Below, one piece after another: positions 27,335 through 38,437 of a DNA stretch of 64,000 nt. The DNA is from Photobacterium sanctipauli (GTDB lineage Bacteria; Pseudomonadota; Gammaproteobacteria; Enterobacterales; Vibrionaceae), in the NCBI RefSeq assembly GCF_003026495.1, contig NZ_PYMA01000002.1, positions 186,001 to 250,000 of the forward strand, read 5' to 3'. Under the pieces are notes generated by a model. It was not told where the DNA came from. It ran no database searches and saw nothing but the letters and a program-made list of their open reading frames with translations. The translations under genes were made by a program, and so were the position numbers. Positions within the stretch are counted from its first letter, which is position 1. Each line of letters begins with the position of its first letter.

Positions 27335-28156
27335 CTAAGCTGAAACCTGAGCCGGCTCGTCAGGGGTTGACGGCGCTTGAATTTCAGGATCCTTAGGGGC
27401 AACGACCTTTCTCAGTTGTTGCCACCACCGGCCAAGTCTTTCATGCCAGTAGCGTTCAGTCTGCTCTAGGAATTTCGCTTGCGGGCGGTATCTATGCCAA
27501 GGTTCCTCTATCTTATTGCTGGCCAAGAAGTTGGTTGGTGCCGCAGCAGGGTTAAGCCCCACTTCATGGAACTCATTCATGGCCCTGGTCATATGGCTGG
27601 CTGAAGTAACGATAACCAGCTTCTTATCGCCCACGACGGTTGCTGCTTGGAAGGCTTCTTCCCAGGTGTCTTTTGCCGTCTCCAGTAGCAAGATGTCATT
27701 CTTATTTACCCCGAGTGCCAGTGCGACCTTTGCCATCATCCTGGCTTGGCTGATCTCAGTGCCGGCACCATATCCCGACAGGATCATTTTTGAACCTGGG
27801 AACATGCGGTGGATGCGGATCCCTTCCGACAGGCGCATCAATGAGGTTCTGGATAGTTGGGAAGTGATGGGCATCTTGTTATCGATGACATGACCGCTTC
27901 CCAGCACCATGACGAATTCGACAGTCCGGTCTGAAGGGACATAAGGCGGGTAGGCTTTTTCCAGTGGTCGCAGCAGGCTGGTCGCGACAGGCTGGAATGA
28001 CACTAGGAATATTCCTAGAAATGCAAAACCGATGAAAAATGATGCAAGTCCCTTACGTCGAGTAAACCAAAGCAGCAGTAACCCGAACAAGCCCAGCAAC
28101 AGCAAGGCAGGTAGGGGCATCAAAAACGTTGAAACAATTTTTTTTAGTTCAAACAT
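27335..28156 (-). CDS. elyC: Envelope biogenesis factor ElyC (DUF218/YdcF family)
   Basis: A 273-residue inner-membrane protein (E. coli YcbC 259). Two N-terminal membrane helices (about residues 10-60) are followed by a DUF218 domain with VEFVMVLGSGHVID, SGYGAGTEISQA and LVIVTSASHMTRAMNEF. ElyC influences the use of the lipid carrier for peptidoglycan and enterobacterial common antigen in E. coli. It is divergent from cmoM, as in E. coli where ycbC lies next to smtA, which supports the name. A Pro-rich C-terminal tail extends beyond the family domain. Confidence 0.88.
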   Translation of the reverse strand: MFELKKIVSTFLMPLPALLLLGLFGLLLLWFTRRKGLASFFIGFAFLGIFLVSFQPVATSLLRPLEKAYPPYVPSDRTVEFVMVLGSGHVIDNKMPITSQLSRTSLMRLSEGIRIHRMFPGSKMILSGYGAGTEISQARMMAKVALALGVNKNDILLLETAKDTWEEAFQAATVVGDKKLVIVTSASHMTRAMNEFHEVGLNPAAAPTNFLASNKIEEPWHRYRPQAKFLEQTERYWHERLGRWWQQLRKVVAPKDPEIQAPSTPDEPAQVSA

Positions 28157-28276
28157 GCAATGTAGTCCGAAAAATCAGCAGTTGAGCTTGAAAAAGCATC
28201 ACAAGCCTTTATTCCTCTTTCGCTTGTGAGAAAATAAGCCACATTTTTAGAACCGCTATCATAACGTAAAGCTGAC

Positions 28277-29098
28277 GTGATCGAAGATCGAAATTTTGAC
28301 GACTTAGCGCAAAAATTTGCAAAAAATATTTACGGAACAGCCAAAGGGCAAATTCGCCAAACGGTTGTTTGGCAAGATCTTGAGCAAATTTTAGCCTTAT
28401 TGAAAACCAATGAACCGCTGCACATTCTTGATGCTGGTGGGGGTGTTGGTCAGCTCTCGCAAAAAATTGCTGAGCTAGGGCATCATGTCACTTTATGTGA
28501 TCTCTCTGGCGAAATGCTGAAATTGGCTGAGCAAGAAATTGCGAAAAACGGGCTTCTTGAGCAATATCGATTGGTTCATAGCCCGGTGCAGGAAATCAGC
28601 CAGCACTTGGATGAGCCAGTCGATCTGATTTTATTCCATGCAGTGATGGAGTGGTTATCAGACCCGAAAGAAGCGCTCGAGCGTTTATTGGAGCAAACCA
28701 AACCTGGCGGCGTTATTTCTGTCATGTTCTATAACTACAATGGTTTGCTGTTTAAGAACTTGATTTGTGGCAATTTGACTCATATCGAAGAAGGTATGCC
28801 ACACCGTAAGCGCTTTAAGCTTCAACCTCAACAAGGTATCAAACCAGAAGAGGTATATAGCTGGTTAACTGATGCTGGATTTACCATTTTGGGTAAAACC
28901 GGCGTACGTACCTTCCACGACTACATGCAAACAACCATGGTGGGAGATTACAGTTTTGAGCAGGTTCTTGAGATGGAGCAGAAGCTTTGTCGTCAGGAGC
29001 CTTATCTGTCTTTGGGGCGCTACATTCATGTTTACGCCCAAAAGCCGTTGGCAGAGAGTGAGACAGATAAAAACAACAGCAATAAGGACAACGGATGA
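28277..29098 (+). CDS. cmoM: tRNA 5-carboxymethoxyuridine methyltransferase CmoM
   Basis: A 273-residue SAM-dependent methyltransferase, formerly smtA, which methylates the carboxyl of cmo5U34 in tRNA. It starts at GTG with [19 protein letters not shown], nearly the same as E. coli CmoM. The SAM-binding motif I is [12 protein letters not shown] near residue 55 and motif [13 protein letters not shown] near residue 118. It overlaps mukF by four bases, the order smtA-mukF-mukE-mukB being conserved. Confidence 0.93.
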   Translation: MIEDRNFDDLAQKFAKNIYGTAKGQIRQTVVWQDLEQILALLKTNEPLHILDAGGGVGQLSQKIAELGHHVTLCDLSGEMLKLAEQEIAKNGLLEQYRLVHSPVQEISQHLDEPVDLILFHAVMEWLSDPKEALERLLEQTKPGGVISVMFYNYNGLLFKNLICGNLTHIEEGMPHRKRFKLQPQQGIKPEEVYSWLTDAGFTILGKTGVRTFHDYMQTTMVGDYSFEQVLEMEQKLCRQEPYLSLGRYIHVYAQKPLAESETDKNNSNKDNG

Positions 29099-30417
29099 GT
29101 GAAGTTACCCAGACCGTTCCCGAGTTGGTGAATTGGGTTAAGCAACACCAGTTTGAGCTTAACCTACCAACCGAGCGGCTGGCGTTCTTGTTGGCGATTG
29201 CTGTTTTAAGCGGTGATCGTTTCGATGAAGAATTAGGGGAAGGGGAGCTGATTGATGCGTTTCGTATCGTCAGTGATATGTTTGGTCAAACACCTGAAAC
29301 CGTGGCCTTTCGAGCCAATAACGCCATAAATGAATTGGTTCGCCAACGTTTGATTTCACGATTTACCAGTGAAGTAACAGACGGGGCGAGCATTTACCGC
29401 CTTAGCCCGTTAGCGCTAGGGATCACGGACTATTATGCCCGCCATCGCGAGTATTCGACGCTTAAGCTGTCGATCCAACTTGCTATGGTGGCAGATGAAA
29501 TTAACAAGGCTGCTCAGGCAGCTGCCGAAGGCGGCGACGAGAAACACTGGCGCCAGAATGTCCATGCGGTGTTGAAATATTCGGTCGCCGAAATTTTTGA
29601 CCGTATCGACCTTAACCAGCGCACCATGGATGAGCAGCAGCAACAGGTGAAAGAAGACATCGCCGAGCTGCTTAACCAAGACTGGCGCGCGGCCATCACT
29701 AGCTGTGAAACGCTATTGAACGAGACGTCAAGCACGCTGCGAGAGCTGCAAGATACCTTGCAGGCGGCGGGTGATCAGTTGCAAACCCAGTTGTTGATTA
29801 TCCAGGAAGAAACCCAAGGTAACCCTGAACTGGACTTCGTTGATGCCATGGTTTTCAACTTACAAGCTAAGTTGGATCGCATCATTAACTGGGGACAGCA
29901 GGCCATCGACTTGTGGATTGGCTACGACCGCCACGTGCATAAATTTATCCGTACCGCCATCGATATGGATAAGAACCGTGCTTTCAGCCAGCGTTTGCGC
30001 CAGTCGGTTACCGACTACTTCGACGCGCCGTGGCTACTGACTTATGCCGATGCTGAGCGCTTGTTGGACATGCGTGATGAGGCCTTGGTACTTCGCGACG
30101 ATGAGGTGACGGGTATCGTGCCAGAAGAAATGGAGTTTGAAGAACTCGATCTGGTACAAGATCAGCTCGCCGAGAAAGTCGCTGCTATGCTGCAAGCCCA
30201 TAAAGAAACTGGGGCGGCAATTAACTTAAGTTTGCTTCTTAAAGATTATTTGGCTCAACACCCGCAGGCGCAGCATTTTGATGTGTCGCGTCTTGTGATT
30301 GACCAGGCTGTAAGACTGGGTTACTCCGAGTCGGACTTCAGCGCCATCCAGCCTGACTGGGAAGCAATTAATGACTATGGAGCCAAGGTACAAGCAAATG
30401 TCATTGACAAATATTGA
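29095..30417 (+). CDS. mukF: Chromosome partition kleisin MukF
   Basis: A 440-residue kleisin subunit, the same length as E. coli MukF. The N-terminal winged-helix dimerisation domain (residues 1-115), long helices (115-330, rich in Gln and Glu) and C-terminal winged helix (from about 335) are recognisable. It bridges the MukB heads and binds MukE. The 3' end overlaps the mukE start by 20 bases. Confidence 0.95.
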   Translation: MSEVTQTVPELVNWVKQHQFELNLPTERLAFLLAIAVLSGDRFDEELGEGELIDAFRIVSDMFGQTPETVAFRANNAINELVRQRLISRFTSEVTDGASIYRLSPLALGITDYYARHREYSTLKLSIQLAMVADEINKAAQAAAEGGDEKHWRQNVHAVLKYSVAEIFDRIDLNQRTMDEQQQQVKEDIAELLNQDWRAAITSCETLLNETSSTLRELQDTLQAAGDQLQTQLLIIQEETQGNPELDFVDAMVFNLQAKLDRIINWGQQAIDLWIGYDRHVHKFIRTAIDMDKNRAFSQRLRQSVTDYFDAPWLLTYADAERLLDMRDEALVLRDDEVTGIVPEEMEFEELDLVQDQLAEKVAAMLQAHKETGAAINLSLLLKDYLAQHPQAQHFDVSRLVIDQAVRLGYSESDFSAIQPDWEAINDYGAKVQANVIDKY

Positions 30418-31144
30418 AGAATTTATGCCTGAAAAGCTGGCCAAGGCAATTGCCAACCCGCTTTTCCCTGCTTTGGATAATGCGCTGCGTACTGGCCGCC
30501 ATATTTCAAGCGAAGACTTAGATAACCACGCCCTATTGATCGAGTTCGAGCAAGAGCTGGTGATGTTCTATAAGCGCTACAACGCTGAATTGGTTCGTGC
30601 TCCTGAAGGTTTCTTCTACCTTCGTCCGCGTTCAACCTCGTTGATTAGCCGCTCGGTTCTGTCTGAAATCGACATGCTGGTGGGTAAGGTACTGTGTTTC
30701 CTTTACCTAAGCCCCGAGCGTTTGGCCCATGAGGGTATCTTTACCAACCAAGAAATGTTCGATGAACTGCTTGCGCTAGCGGATGAGAAAAAGCTCATGA
30801 AGCTGGTAACCAACCGCGCAACAGGTTCTGATCTTGACCGTGAAAAGCTATACGACAAAGTGAAGACTTCGCTGCGTCGCCTACGCCGTATTGGTATGTT
30901 GATCCCGGTTGGTGAGAACGGCAAGTTCCGTATCAGCGAGGCGGTATTCCGCTTTGGTGCGGATGTTCGTGCTGGCGATGATGTGCGCGAAGCACAAATC
31001 CGCTTGATTCGTGACGGTGAAGCGGTTGTTGTTCACCAGCAAGAGCCAAGCCAGTCAAGCCTGCTTGATGCTGGAGAAACTAAAGAACAAGAACTAGGCC
31101 AAGAGCAAGATCTTGAGCATAGCGAGCAGGAGGGCGAAGCCTAA
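30398..31144 (+). CDS. mukE: Chromosome partition protein MukE
   Basis: A 248-residue kite-type subunit of the MukBEF condensin. ATG 30398 gives [21 protein letters not shown], the expected N-terminus; an upstream in-frame start is not used. The C-terminal tail after about residue 215 is an acidic Gln/Glu-rich extension that makes it slightly longer than E. coli MukE (234). It overlaps mukF by 20 bases and mukB by one base. Confidence 0.95.
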   Translation: MSLTNIEEFMPEKLAKAIANPLFPALDNALRTGRHISSEDLDNHALLIEFEQELVMFYKRYNAELVRAPEGFFYLRPRSTSLISRSVLSEIDMLVGKVLCFLYLSPERLAHEGIFTNQEMFDELLALADEKKLMKLVTNRATGSDLDREKLYDKVKTSLRRLRRIGMLIPVGENGKFRISEAVFRFGADVRAGDDVREAQIRLIRDGEAVVVHQQEPSQSSLLDAGETKEQELGQEQDLEHSEQEGEA

Positions 31145-34100
31145 TGGAACGCGGTAAGTATCAATCGCTGACGATGGTCAACTGGAACGGCTTTTTTGCC
31201 CGTACCTTTGACATCGATAACTTAGTAACCACCCTATCAGGGGGTAACGGTGCAGGTAAGTCGACCACGATGGCGGCTTTCATCACCTCGCTGATCCCTG
31301 ATCAGAGTTTGCTTCACTTCCGTAATACCACTGAAGCGGGTAGTTCGAACGCCTCACGTGACAAGGGCCTGCACGGTAAGCTTAAGCCGGGTGCCTGTTA
31401 CTCGGCACTGGATGTGGTTAACTCGAAGAAGCAACGTGTCATTTTTGCGGTGAAGCTGCAGCAAGTGGCTGGCCGTGATAAGAAAGTAGATATTAAGCCT
31501 TTCATTATCCAAGGCTTGCCGTCACACGTTAAGCCGACAGAAGTGTTGGTTGAGTCGCTGTCTGACAACCAGGCACGTGTTCGCCAAATCAACGAAGTGA
31601 AGGACATCATCACGTCTGAATACGAAGGCGTAGTGTTCAAGGCGTTCAACTCGGTCACTGACTACCATGCGCAAATGTTTGAATTTGGCGTGTTGCCGAA
31701 GAAATTGCGTAACAGTACAGATCGTTCGAAGTTCTACCGCCTGATTGAAGCCTCGCTTTACGGTGGTATTTCAAGTGCCATTACCCGCTCGCTGCGTGAC
31801 TACCTGTTGCCGCAAAACGGCGGGGTGAAAAAGGCGTTCCAAGACATGGAAGCCGCACTACGCGAAAACCGCATGACGCTAGAAGCGATCAAGTTGACCC
31901 AAAGTGATCGTGACTTGTTCAAGCATTTGATCACCGAAGCGACCAACTATGTGGCTGCAGACTACATGCGACATGCCAATGAGCGTCGCAAAAAGCTAGA
32001 AAAGACCCTGGCTTTGCGTAGTGAGCTGATGGGATCTCGCAAGGCACTGGATGATCATCAGGCGTCGATGACCAATATGACGGCTGAGTTGGATGAACTG
32101 ACTGAGCGCGAAGGCGCGCTTGAGCAGGATCATCAAGCGGCATCCGATCACCTGCAATTGGTACAGACGGCGGTACGCCAGCAAGAAAAGATTGAGCGTT
32201 ACCGCGAAGATCTGGAAGAGCTGACCGAGCGTCTTGAAGAGCAGGTTATGGTGGTGGAAGAAGCTGCTGAGCAGTTGGCGATGGCTGAAGAGCAGTCTCT
32301 TTTGACTGAAGAAGAAGTTGATAGCCTGAAGACTCAGTTGGCTGACTACCAGCAAGCATTGGATATGCAGCAAACCCGTGCCCTTCAGTACCAGCAAGCG
32401 GTACAAGCGTTGGAAAAAGCCCGCGAGCTTTCAGGCGATCATCAATTGCTTGCCGACAAAGCGGTGCCTTACCTTGCTCAACTGAAGCAAGAGCAGGAAA
32501 CCCAAACCACGGCGTTGTTGGCGCTCAAGCACAAGCTCGATATGTCATCGGCAGCGGCGCAGCAGTTCGAAAAAGGCCTGCAAATTGTGACCACCATTGC
32601 TGGTGCAGTTGAGCGTTCTGAAGCGAGCAATAAAGCGAAAGAGCTGATTGCAAAGGCACGCCAGTTGAGATCGGTTACCGAGCGCGGCGAGCAGCTCAAA
32701 GCGCAATACCGCGATCTAGAGCGTGCAGTACGCAACCAGCGCCAAGCGACTGAACTGGCCGAAACCTATGCCAAGCGCTTTGCCGTGACACTGGATGGCG
32801 AGTTGGCGTTGGCAGAAGAACAAGCTCGCCATGAAGCAACGCTTGAAGCCCTAGAGCAAGAACAAGAAGTCTTGGTTGAGCAGCGTAGCGAGCAACGTCG
32901 CCAAGATCAGCAGCTGGCGGCACAAATCTCTACCTTGGAAGCGGCAGCGCCAGCATGGATTGCAGCTTCTGATGCATTGGAAAAATTGGCGGAGCAATCA
33001 GAGCGCGAGTTGTATGACAGCCAAGCGGTCATGGATGCAATGCAAGATACGCTGGACAAAGAGCGTGAAGCGTCAAGCAACCGCGACCAACTTGCGGCAC
33101 GCAAAAAGCAACTTGAGCTGGATATCGAACGTTTGGCACAGCCGGGCGGTAGCGATGATTCGCGCCTGCGCGCTTTGGCAGACACCTTGGGCGGCACCAT
33201 GCTGTCTGAGATCTATGACGATATTACCCTTGCCGATGCGCCATATTTTAGTGCCATGTACGGCCCGTCGCGTCATGCGATTGTTGTACCTGATCTCAAA
33301 GGTATTAAAGAGAAACTGGTCGCGCTTGATGATTGCCCAGATGATTTGTACATCATTGAAGGTGATGCTGACTCGTTTGATGACAGCGGCTTTGATGTTG
33401 ACGAGCTTGAAGATGCGGTATGCGTTCACTTGAACGACCGCCAACTTCGCTACTCTCGCTTCCCGAAAGTGCCACTGTTTGGCCGCGCGGCACGTGAGCA
33501 GCGTTTGGAGCAACTTCGTGATGAGCGTGATCAGGTTGTAGAAGATCATGCCAAGGCATCGTTCGATTCGCAGAAATTGCAGCGTTTGTACCAGAGCTTC
33601 AATAGTTTTGTTGCCACCCACATGTCGGTTGCCTTCAACGATGATCCGGAAGCGGCATTGAAAGTGGCCCGCGACAAGCGTAACCAAATTGCCCGTCAGC
33701 TATCAGAAACCGATGCCAAAGAGCAACAGCAGCGTAGCCAGCTGACTGCAGCACGCGAAGGTTTGTCGCTGTTGGGTAAGATCAACCCGTTGGTTAACTT
33801 GCTTGAAGACGACACCTTGGTGGCGCGTTTCGAAGAAATCGAGCAGCAACTGGCACAGCTTGATGAAGCGAAGCACTTCATCAACACGCACGGTAAGGCA
33901 ATTGCCGAGCTAGAGTCATTGGCCACTGCCCTTGAGGCTGATCCAGAGCAGTTTGATAGTCTGCAAGCCGGATATGAGCAGGCAGATACCAAGCTGCAGG
34001 CGTTGAAGACCAAAATTTTCGCAGTGGCTGACCTGGTCGAGCGTCGCCACCACTTCAGCTATGCCGATTCTGTTGAGCTACTGAACAAGAGCTCGGAGCT

Positions 34101-35607
34101 TAATGAGCAGCTGAAAGCGAAATTGGTTGCCGCAGAGCGTGAGCGAACTCGTTGTCGTGATGCGTTGAAGCAGTCTCGTGCCCAGTCGAACCAATACAAT
34201 CAGCTATTGGCATCGTTGAAGAGTTCGCACCAAGCGAAGCTGGAAACGGTTCAAGAGTTTGAGCGTGAATTGCAAGAGCTAGGTGTTCGTGCCGATGTCG
34301 AAGCCGAAGAGCGTGCACGCTTGCGCCGCGATGAGTTGAATGAGCGTCTGCACGCTTCTCGCAACCGTCGTAGCCAGCTTGAGAAAGCCATCACTTCTGT
34401 TGAACTTGAAATGAAGGGCTTGGTAAAACGCCTGCGTAAAGTAGGCAAGGAATACCAAGACATTCGCAAATTAGTGGTAACGGCGAAAGCCGGTTGGTGT
34501 GCTGTGCTTCGGCTCGCACGCGAAAGCGATGTTGAGCGTCGCCTACACCGCCGTGAAATGGCTTACATGTCTGCTGATGAATTGCGCTCGCTATCGGATA
34601 AATCCCTGGGTGCACTTCGTTTGGCTGTCGCGGACAACGAAGAGCTGCGTGATGCATTACGTGCATCGGAAGACGTGTCGCGTCCAGAGCGCAAGGTGCT
34701 GTTCTACATTGCAGTGTACCAGCACTTACGTGAGCGTATTCGTCATGACATCATCCGTACTGATGATCCGGTCGAAGCGATTGAAGAAATGGAAGTGGAG
34801 CTTGCCCGCCTAAGCGAAGAGCTGACGGCACGTGAGCAACGCTTGGCAATCAGCTCTGACTCGGTTGCGAATATTATCCGTAAGACAATTCAGCGCGAGC
34901 AAAACCGTATTCGTATGCTAAACCAAGGCCTACAGAATATTGGCTTCGGCCAGGTGAAAGGGGTTCGCCTGAACGTGAAGGTACGCGAGACCCACGAGTC
35001 GCTACTGAATGGCTTGGCGGATCAGCAAGACCAGCACCAAGATCTGTTTGGTAACCAGCGTCTGTCGTTCTCGGAAGCGATTGCGAAACTGTTCCAGCGT
35101 TTGAACCCGCACATTGACATGGGTCAGCGCTCACCGCAAGTCATGGGTGAAGAGCTACTGGATTATCGTAACTATCTTGAGCTGAGCATTGAGGTTAACC
35201 GTGGTACAGACGGTTGGCTGCAAGCAGAATCTGGTGCGCTATCAACAGGTGAAGCTATCGGTACTGGTCAGGCTATCCTACTGATGGTTGTTCAGAGCTG
35301 GGAAGAAGAATCTCGCCGTCTGCGCGGTAAAGATATCATCCCGTGTCGCTTGTTGTTCTTGGATGAGGCAGCACGTCTGGATGCCAAGTCGATTGCAACC
35401 TTGTTTGAGTTGTGTGACCGTTTGGACATGCAGTTGCTTATCGCTGCACCTGAGAATATCAGCCCTGAGAAGGGCACGACCTATAAGCTGGTTCGTAAGA
35501 TCTTCAAGGATCGTGAACATGTGCACGTGGTGGGTTTGCGTGGCTTTGGTCAGGAATCCAAACCTCAAGCCAACATTCAGGAAATGCTTGAACTCGACCC
35601 TGTATAG
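31144..35607 (+). CDS. mukB: Chromosome partition protein MukB
   Basis: A 1487-residue SMC-like ATPase (E. coli 1486) that folds and segregates the chromosome with MukE and MukF. Walker [16 protein letters not shown] begins near residue 33; two long coiled-coil arms enclose a hinge around residues 660-780; the ABC signature [15 protein letters not shown] is near 1360 and Walker [14 protein letters not shown] near 1400. The translation is collinear with the E. coli protein. A terminator follows 25 bp after the stop. Confidence 0.97.
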   Translation: MERGKYQSLTMVNWNGFFARTFDIDNLVTTLSGGNGAGKSTTMAAFITSLIPDQSLLHFRNTTEAGSSNASRDKGLHGKLKPGACYSALDVVNSKKQRVIFAVKLQQVAGRDKKVDIKPFIIQGLPSHVKPTEVLVESLSDNQARVRQINEVKDIITSEYEGVVFKAFNSVTDYHAQMFEFGVLPKKLRNSTDRSKFYRLIEASLYGGISSAITRSLRDYLLPQNGGVKKAFQDMEAALRENRMTLEAIKLTQSDRDLFKHLITEATNYVAADYMRHANERRKKLEKTLALRSELMGSRKALDDHQASMTNMTAELDELTEREGALEQDHQAASDHLQLVQTAVRQQEKIERYREDLEELTERLEEQVMVVEEAAEQLAMAEEQSLLTEEEVDSLKTQLADYQQALDMQQTRALQYQQAVQALEKARELSGDHQLLADKAVPYLAQLKQEQETQTTALLALKHKLDMSSAAAQQFEKGLQIVTTIAGAVERSEASNKAKELIAKARQLRSVTERGEQLKAQYRDLERAVRNQRQATELAETYAKRFAVTLDGELALAEEQARHEATLEALEQEQEVLVEQRSEQRRQDQQLAAQISTLEAAAPAWIAASDALEKLAEQSERELYDSQAVMDAMQDTLDKEREASSNRDQLAARKKQLELDIERLAQPGGSDDSRLRALADTLGGTMLSEIYDDITLADAPYFSAMYGPSRHAIVVPDLKGIKEKLVALDDCPDDLYIIEGDADSFDDSGFDVDELEDAVCVHLNDRQLRYSRFPKVPLFGRAAREQRLEQLRDERDQVVEDHAKASFDSQKLQRLYQSFNSFVATHMSVAFNDDPEAALKVARDKRNQIARQLSETDAKEQQQRSQLTAAREGLSLLGKINPLVNLLEDDTLVARFEEIEQQLAQLDEAKHFINTHGKAIAELESLATALEADPEQFDSLQAGYEQADTKLQALKTKIFAVADLVERRHHFSYADSVELLNKSSELNEQLKAKLVAAERERTRCRDALKQSRAQSNQYNQLLASLKSSHQAKLETVQEFERELQELGVRADVEAEERARLRRDELNERLHASRNRRSQLEKAITSVELEMKGLVKRLRKVGKEYQDIRKLVVTAKAGWCAVLRLARESDVERRLHRREMAYMSADELRSLSDKSLGALRLAVADNEELRDALRASEDVSRPERKVLFYIAVYQHLRERIRHDIIRTDDPVEAIEEMEVELARLSEELTAREQRLAISSDSVANIIRKTIQREQNRIRMLNQGLQNIGFGQVKGVRLNVKVRETHESLLNGLADQQDQHQDLFGNQRLSFSEAIAKLFQRLNPHIDMGQRSPQVMGEELLDYRNYLELSIEVNRGTDGWLQAESGALSTGEAIGTGQAILLMVVQSWEEESRRLRGKDIIPCRLLFLDEAARLDAKSIATLFELCDRLDMQLLIAAPENISPEKGTTYKLVRKIFKDREHVHVVGLRGFGQESKPQANIQEMLELDPV

Positions 35608-35631
35608 GGGTTCAAGTTTCAAAAATAAAAC

Positions 35632-35660
35632 AAAGGCCGGTTTCTCAACCGGTCTTTTTT
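35632..35660 (+). terminator. Terminator after mukB
   Basis: Stem AAAGGCCGGTT/AACCGGTCTTT with a T-run. Ends the cmoM-mukFEB operon. Confidence 0.9.
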
Positions 35661-35850
35661 CGTCTTGTTAATAAGATCTTTTTCTCATTACTTAATTAAC
35701 CTTCTGATAATTTTTTTGCCTTCTCAATAGCTCCTAAAATTTGAACTGTCAGATTCAATCTGGCCATTAATAACAATACAGCCAAACACTCAGCGGCCAG
35801 CGGATTGGTTTGGTAACGGCCAGTTTTTACATTGTCGTAGGGGTGAAGAC

Positions 35851-36840
35851 ATGAACAAAATACTATTACCAATGCTAGCCACGCTTGTCGCAGCCGGGTG
35901 TGGCGGGGGCGGGGGCTCGGATGACTCAAACAATGCAACAGGTAACCAAGATAGCGGTGGTACGGCGCCCGTTTCTGTAGATGTGTCGGTTCCGCCTTCG
36001 GAAGTACCGAACGGTACGGATGACCTGCAAGCGTGTGTCGCCATTGACTCGGTATCAATTAAGGATTTATCGGGAACCATTGTTGAGTGGACAACGAAAA
36101 GTATGAGTGACCCATATGGCGTTAACTCAAAACAGTGTATTCCAGCCGACTCGGAAATTCCTGTTGATAATGATGGCTATCCGAAGTTTATTGTTATCGA
36201 CCTGTATGATATTACCGGTATTGATCTTAAGGATCTGATTGCGGAACAGCTTGTTCCTGTTGGGGAGTATACCTCGATGGCGCTTTCCGTATTGCAGGGT
36301 AGCTATGGTGACTTCCTTGATACACCATACTCATACGTGGGTAATCCAGTTGATAAAATGAAAATGGATATTGTCGATGATCTCACGTTTGATGGCTTGA
36401 ATATCAACATTGATGTACCTGAAAAGTTCATCTTTACGTTTGATTTACGTAGTTTGCTTCAATTGGTTGATCAAGCCTACATACTAAAGAGTGAAGGTTT
36501 CCGTGTTGCGAATGAAGCGCTATCAGGCACTATTCTTGGTGACGTCGATTTATCATCATGTGTGAACAAAACAGATGACTCTTATGTGTATTTGTACGAA
36601 TCTGATTCTAAGTATGGTGATTTAGGTTCAGCTTATGCGCCAGTGATGACGGCGAAAGTATCTAGTGATGATCAGTATAAGATGGAGCATGTGCCGCAAG
36701 GAAACTACGATGTGGTGTTAGTGTGTGATGCCTTGCTGGATCTACCGAATCAAATTGATTTGGATATCGACCTAGATGGTGCGCCAAACGATAAAGGCCA
36801 CTACATTAAGGCTGGTGAAGAGCATTACCTCCACCTTTAA
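35851..36840 (+). CDS. DUF4382-like outer-membrane lipoprotein
   Basis: A 329-residue lipoprotein with lipobox VAAGC (Cys17) followed by a glycine and serine/aspartate-rich tether (residues 18-50). The mature domain runs ACVAIDSVSIKDLSG, then FIVIDLYDITGIDLKDLI, VPVGEYTSMALSVLQG and a strand pair ending FIFTFDLRSLLQ, the order seen in DUF4382 domains. Asp and Asn are frequent, suggesting calcium binding. Function unknown; probably surface or periplasm exposed. It stands alone between two terminators, with GGGGTGAAG upstream of the start. Confidence 0.62.
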   Translation: MNKILLPMLATLVAAGCGGGGGSDDSNNATGNQDSGGTAPVSVDVSVPPSEVPNGTDDLQACVAIDSVSIKDLSGTIVEWTTKSMSDPYGVNSKQCIPADSEIPVDNDGYPKFIVIDLYDITGIDLKDLIAEQLVPVGEYTSMALSVLQGSYGDFLDTPYSYVGNPVDKMKMDIVDDLTFDGLNINIDVPEKFIFTFDLRSLLQLVDQAYILKSEGFRVANEALSGTILGDVDLSSCVNKTDDSYVYLYESDSKYGDLGSAYAPVMTAKVSSDDQYKMEHVPQGNYDVVLVCDALLDLPNQIDLDIDLDGAPNDKGHYIKAGEEHYLHL

Positions 36841-36860
36841 GATGCTTATCTGATTGATTG

Positions 36861-36893
36861 GGCCGCGAAGTGGTAACACTTCGCGGCCTTTTT
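36861..36893 (+). terminator. Terminator after the DUF4382-like lipoprotein gene
   Basis: Stem GGCCGCGAAGTG/CACTTCGCGGCC with loop GTAA and T-run. Confidence 0.92.
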
Positions 36894-37160
36894 ATGTACT
36901 TAGCTAGAGACTTATGCTGTCAGTTAAGCGCCTATTCAGCATATTTCATTATTATCTAGTATATAAAATTACGATCTATCTCTCATTTTCAATAATCCTC
37001 ATCATTTTTCTGAGTCAGCTAACCGCTTGGCATGAAATAAAATATCGTTAATTGTCTATTCTTTTAGTCACGCCTGTATGGCTGCAGCTGGTTGTTTTTT
37101 AATCACGCATTGATTAAATTGCTTCACCAGAACGAAACGCCTGAGAGAAGAGACCACGAT
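36894..37160. other. AT-rich upstream region of the Sel1 protein gene
   Basis: About 270 bp that look like promoter DNA, with several A/T-rich hexamers; no specific operator or hairpin could be supported. Confidence 0.4.
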
Positions 37161-37946
37161 ATGCCAGCAGTTATGACCCTTAAAAAAGTTGTGTTCGGTG
37201 CAATGTTTGGCCTTGCTGTATTAGGTACCACCACGGCCAACGCCTCTGTTACAACTTCACCTGAGCACCACCTGCTTTCAACATTGAACTATGTTGAGCT
37301 TGAAGCTGAACAGGGTGATAAAAATATGCAGCTTTTCTTAGGTCGAGCCTATCTTGAAGGCTCCAACGGTTTAAAGGCCGACCCGCTAAAAGGCATGTAC
37401 TGGCTAGAGAAAGCCGCGGTTGATATGCCTGAAGTCAAAACCATGATTGGCGACCTATTTAAGCAGGGTCAGGTGCTACCTCGTGATAACGAACAAGCGC
37501 TTCATTGGTATAAAGAAGCAGCAAAAGAAGGTGATGTACCGGCAATGGTTGAGCTTGGTATGTACTATGCTTCTGGCGCAGCTGGCTCGGTAGACTGCGG
37601 CAATGCCATTAAGTGGTTTAACGAAGCATCAAACGGCGGTTCGTTGGAATCAAAGCGTAATCTGGTATGGCTGTATGCGACATGCTCGGACGAGCGTATG
37701 CGTGACGGCGAACGTGCACTGAAATTGGCTAAACAGGTATTGAGCCGTACTGGCACCGGTGATGCAGGTGATTACGATAACTTGGCTGCGGCCTACGCTG
37801 CATGTGGCGAATTCCGCCAAGCTATTGAAGCTCAGGAAACGGCGATTGGTAAACTGGACGACAGCAACAGCCAGCGTGTGGCGAACTTCCAACAGCGCTT
37901 GAAGCTATACCAGCAGAACCAAACTATCTACAGTGTTGCACTGTAA
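37161..37946 (+). CDS. Secreted Sel1-repeat (tetratricopeptide-like) protein
   Basis: A 261-residue protein with a cleavable signal peptide ending TTTANASV. ATG 37161 is selected; the frame is open for 23 more codons upstream without a ribosome site. At least three Sel1-like repeats are seen: MQLFLGRAYLEGSNGLKADP, LKGMYWLEKAAVDMPEVKTM and ALHWYKEAAKEGDVPAMVEL, then a longer unit ending in TPR-like helices. Sel1 proteins act as scaffolds for protein contacts; the partner is unknown. It lies alone, followed by a terminator. Confidence 0.75.
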   Translation: MPAVMTLKKVVFGAMFGLAVLGTTTANASVTTSPEHHLLSTLNYVELEAEQGDKNMQLFLGRAYLEGSNGLKADPLKGMYWLEKAAVDMPEVKTMIGDLFKQGQVLPRDNEQALHWYKEAAKEGDVPAMVELGMYYASGAAGSVDCGNAIKWFNEASNGGSLESKRNLVWLYATCSDERMRDGERALKLAKQVLSRTGTGDAGDYDNLAAAYAACGEFRQAIEAQETAIGKLDDSNSQRVANFQQRLKLYQQNQTIYSVAL

Positions 37947-37968
37947 GTAAAATCCTCCTTCCTCTCTT

Positions 37969-37995
37969 AAAAGGCGCAGCAATGCGCCTTTTTCT
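37969..37995 (+). terminator. Terminator after the Sel1 protein gene
   Basis: Stem AAAAGGCGCA/TGCGCCTTTTT with a GCAA tetraloop. Confidence 0.9.
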
Positions 37996-38217
37996 GTTTT
38001 ATCAAATACCAACTCATTCTCCTTCACTAAACCTGACCTTGTATTGAATGGGGTTGATGTGAAAAATGTGCTTTGCTTCAACACTTTTGCTTTAATTGAG
38101 CGGTTTTTCCGTACCGTTAACATCCTTAACTATACTTGAACATATTCGATATAGCCCTTTAGCAGTAAGTGCCTACTCGTTGCTTAAGGGATACAGATAA
38201 TAAGAAGGATGTCAGCA

Positions 38218-38391
38218 ATGAGTAACCCTGATCCAGTCGCGGATAAAGAAAGAGCAAAGTATGAGTGGCGCTCTTTTCTCTTCATCACTATTTTCCTGTT
38301 TCCCATTCTTGCGGTTGCCATTGTGGGCGGTTATGGCTTCATTGTATGGGCGATGCAGGTCTTTTTCTTAGGCCCTCCGGGGCACGGCTAG
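38218..38391 (+). CDS. torE: TorE/NapE-family small membrane protein
   Basis: A 57-residue single-pass membrane protein starting MSNPDPVADKERAKYEWRSF with the hydrophobic segment at residues about 19-43. ATG 38218 is chosen because AAGAAGGA lies at normal distance; ATG 38209 would be too close. TorE/NapE proteins accompany periplasmic molybdoenzymes; in Vibrio and Shewanella a torECA order is known. Its exact function is unresolved. It leads the operon, 46 bp before torC. Confidence 0.85.
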   Translation: MSNPDPVADKERAKYEWRSFLFITIFLFPILAVAIVGGYGFIVWAMQVFFLGPPGHG

Positions 38392-38437
38392 ATACGACGC
38401 GTTAACACCGTAAGCCAAATTAAGGAAAGGTAAGCAT

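Noticed and set aside
33073..33687. 204-codon open frame antisense to mukB
   Set aside because: It lies wholly inside a well-conserved coding gene on the other strand, has no plausible ribosome site and its composition mirrors MukB codon usage.
36900..37090. Sigma-54 promoter upstream of the Sel1 gene
   Set aside because: TGGCATGAAATAAAAT has a -24-like start but no GC at the -12 position.
38098..38160. TorR boxes upstream of torE
   Set aside because: GAACATAT-type fragments occur but do not form the repeated decamers known from E. coli torCAD; too weak to call.
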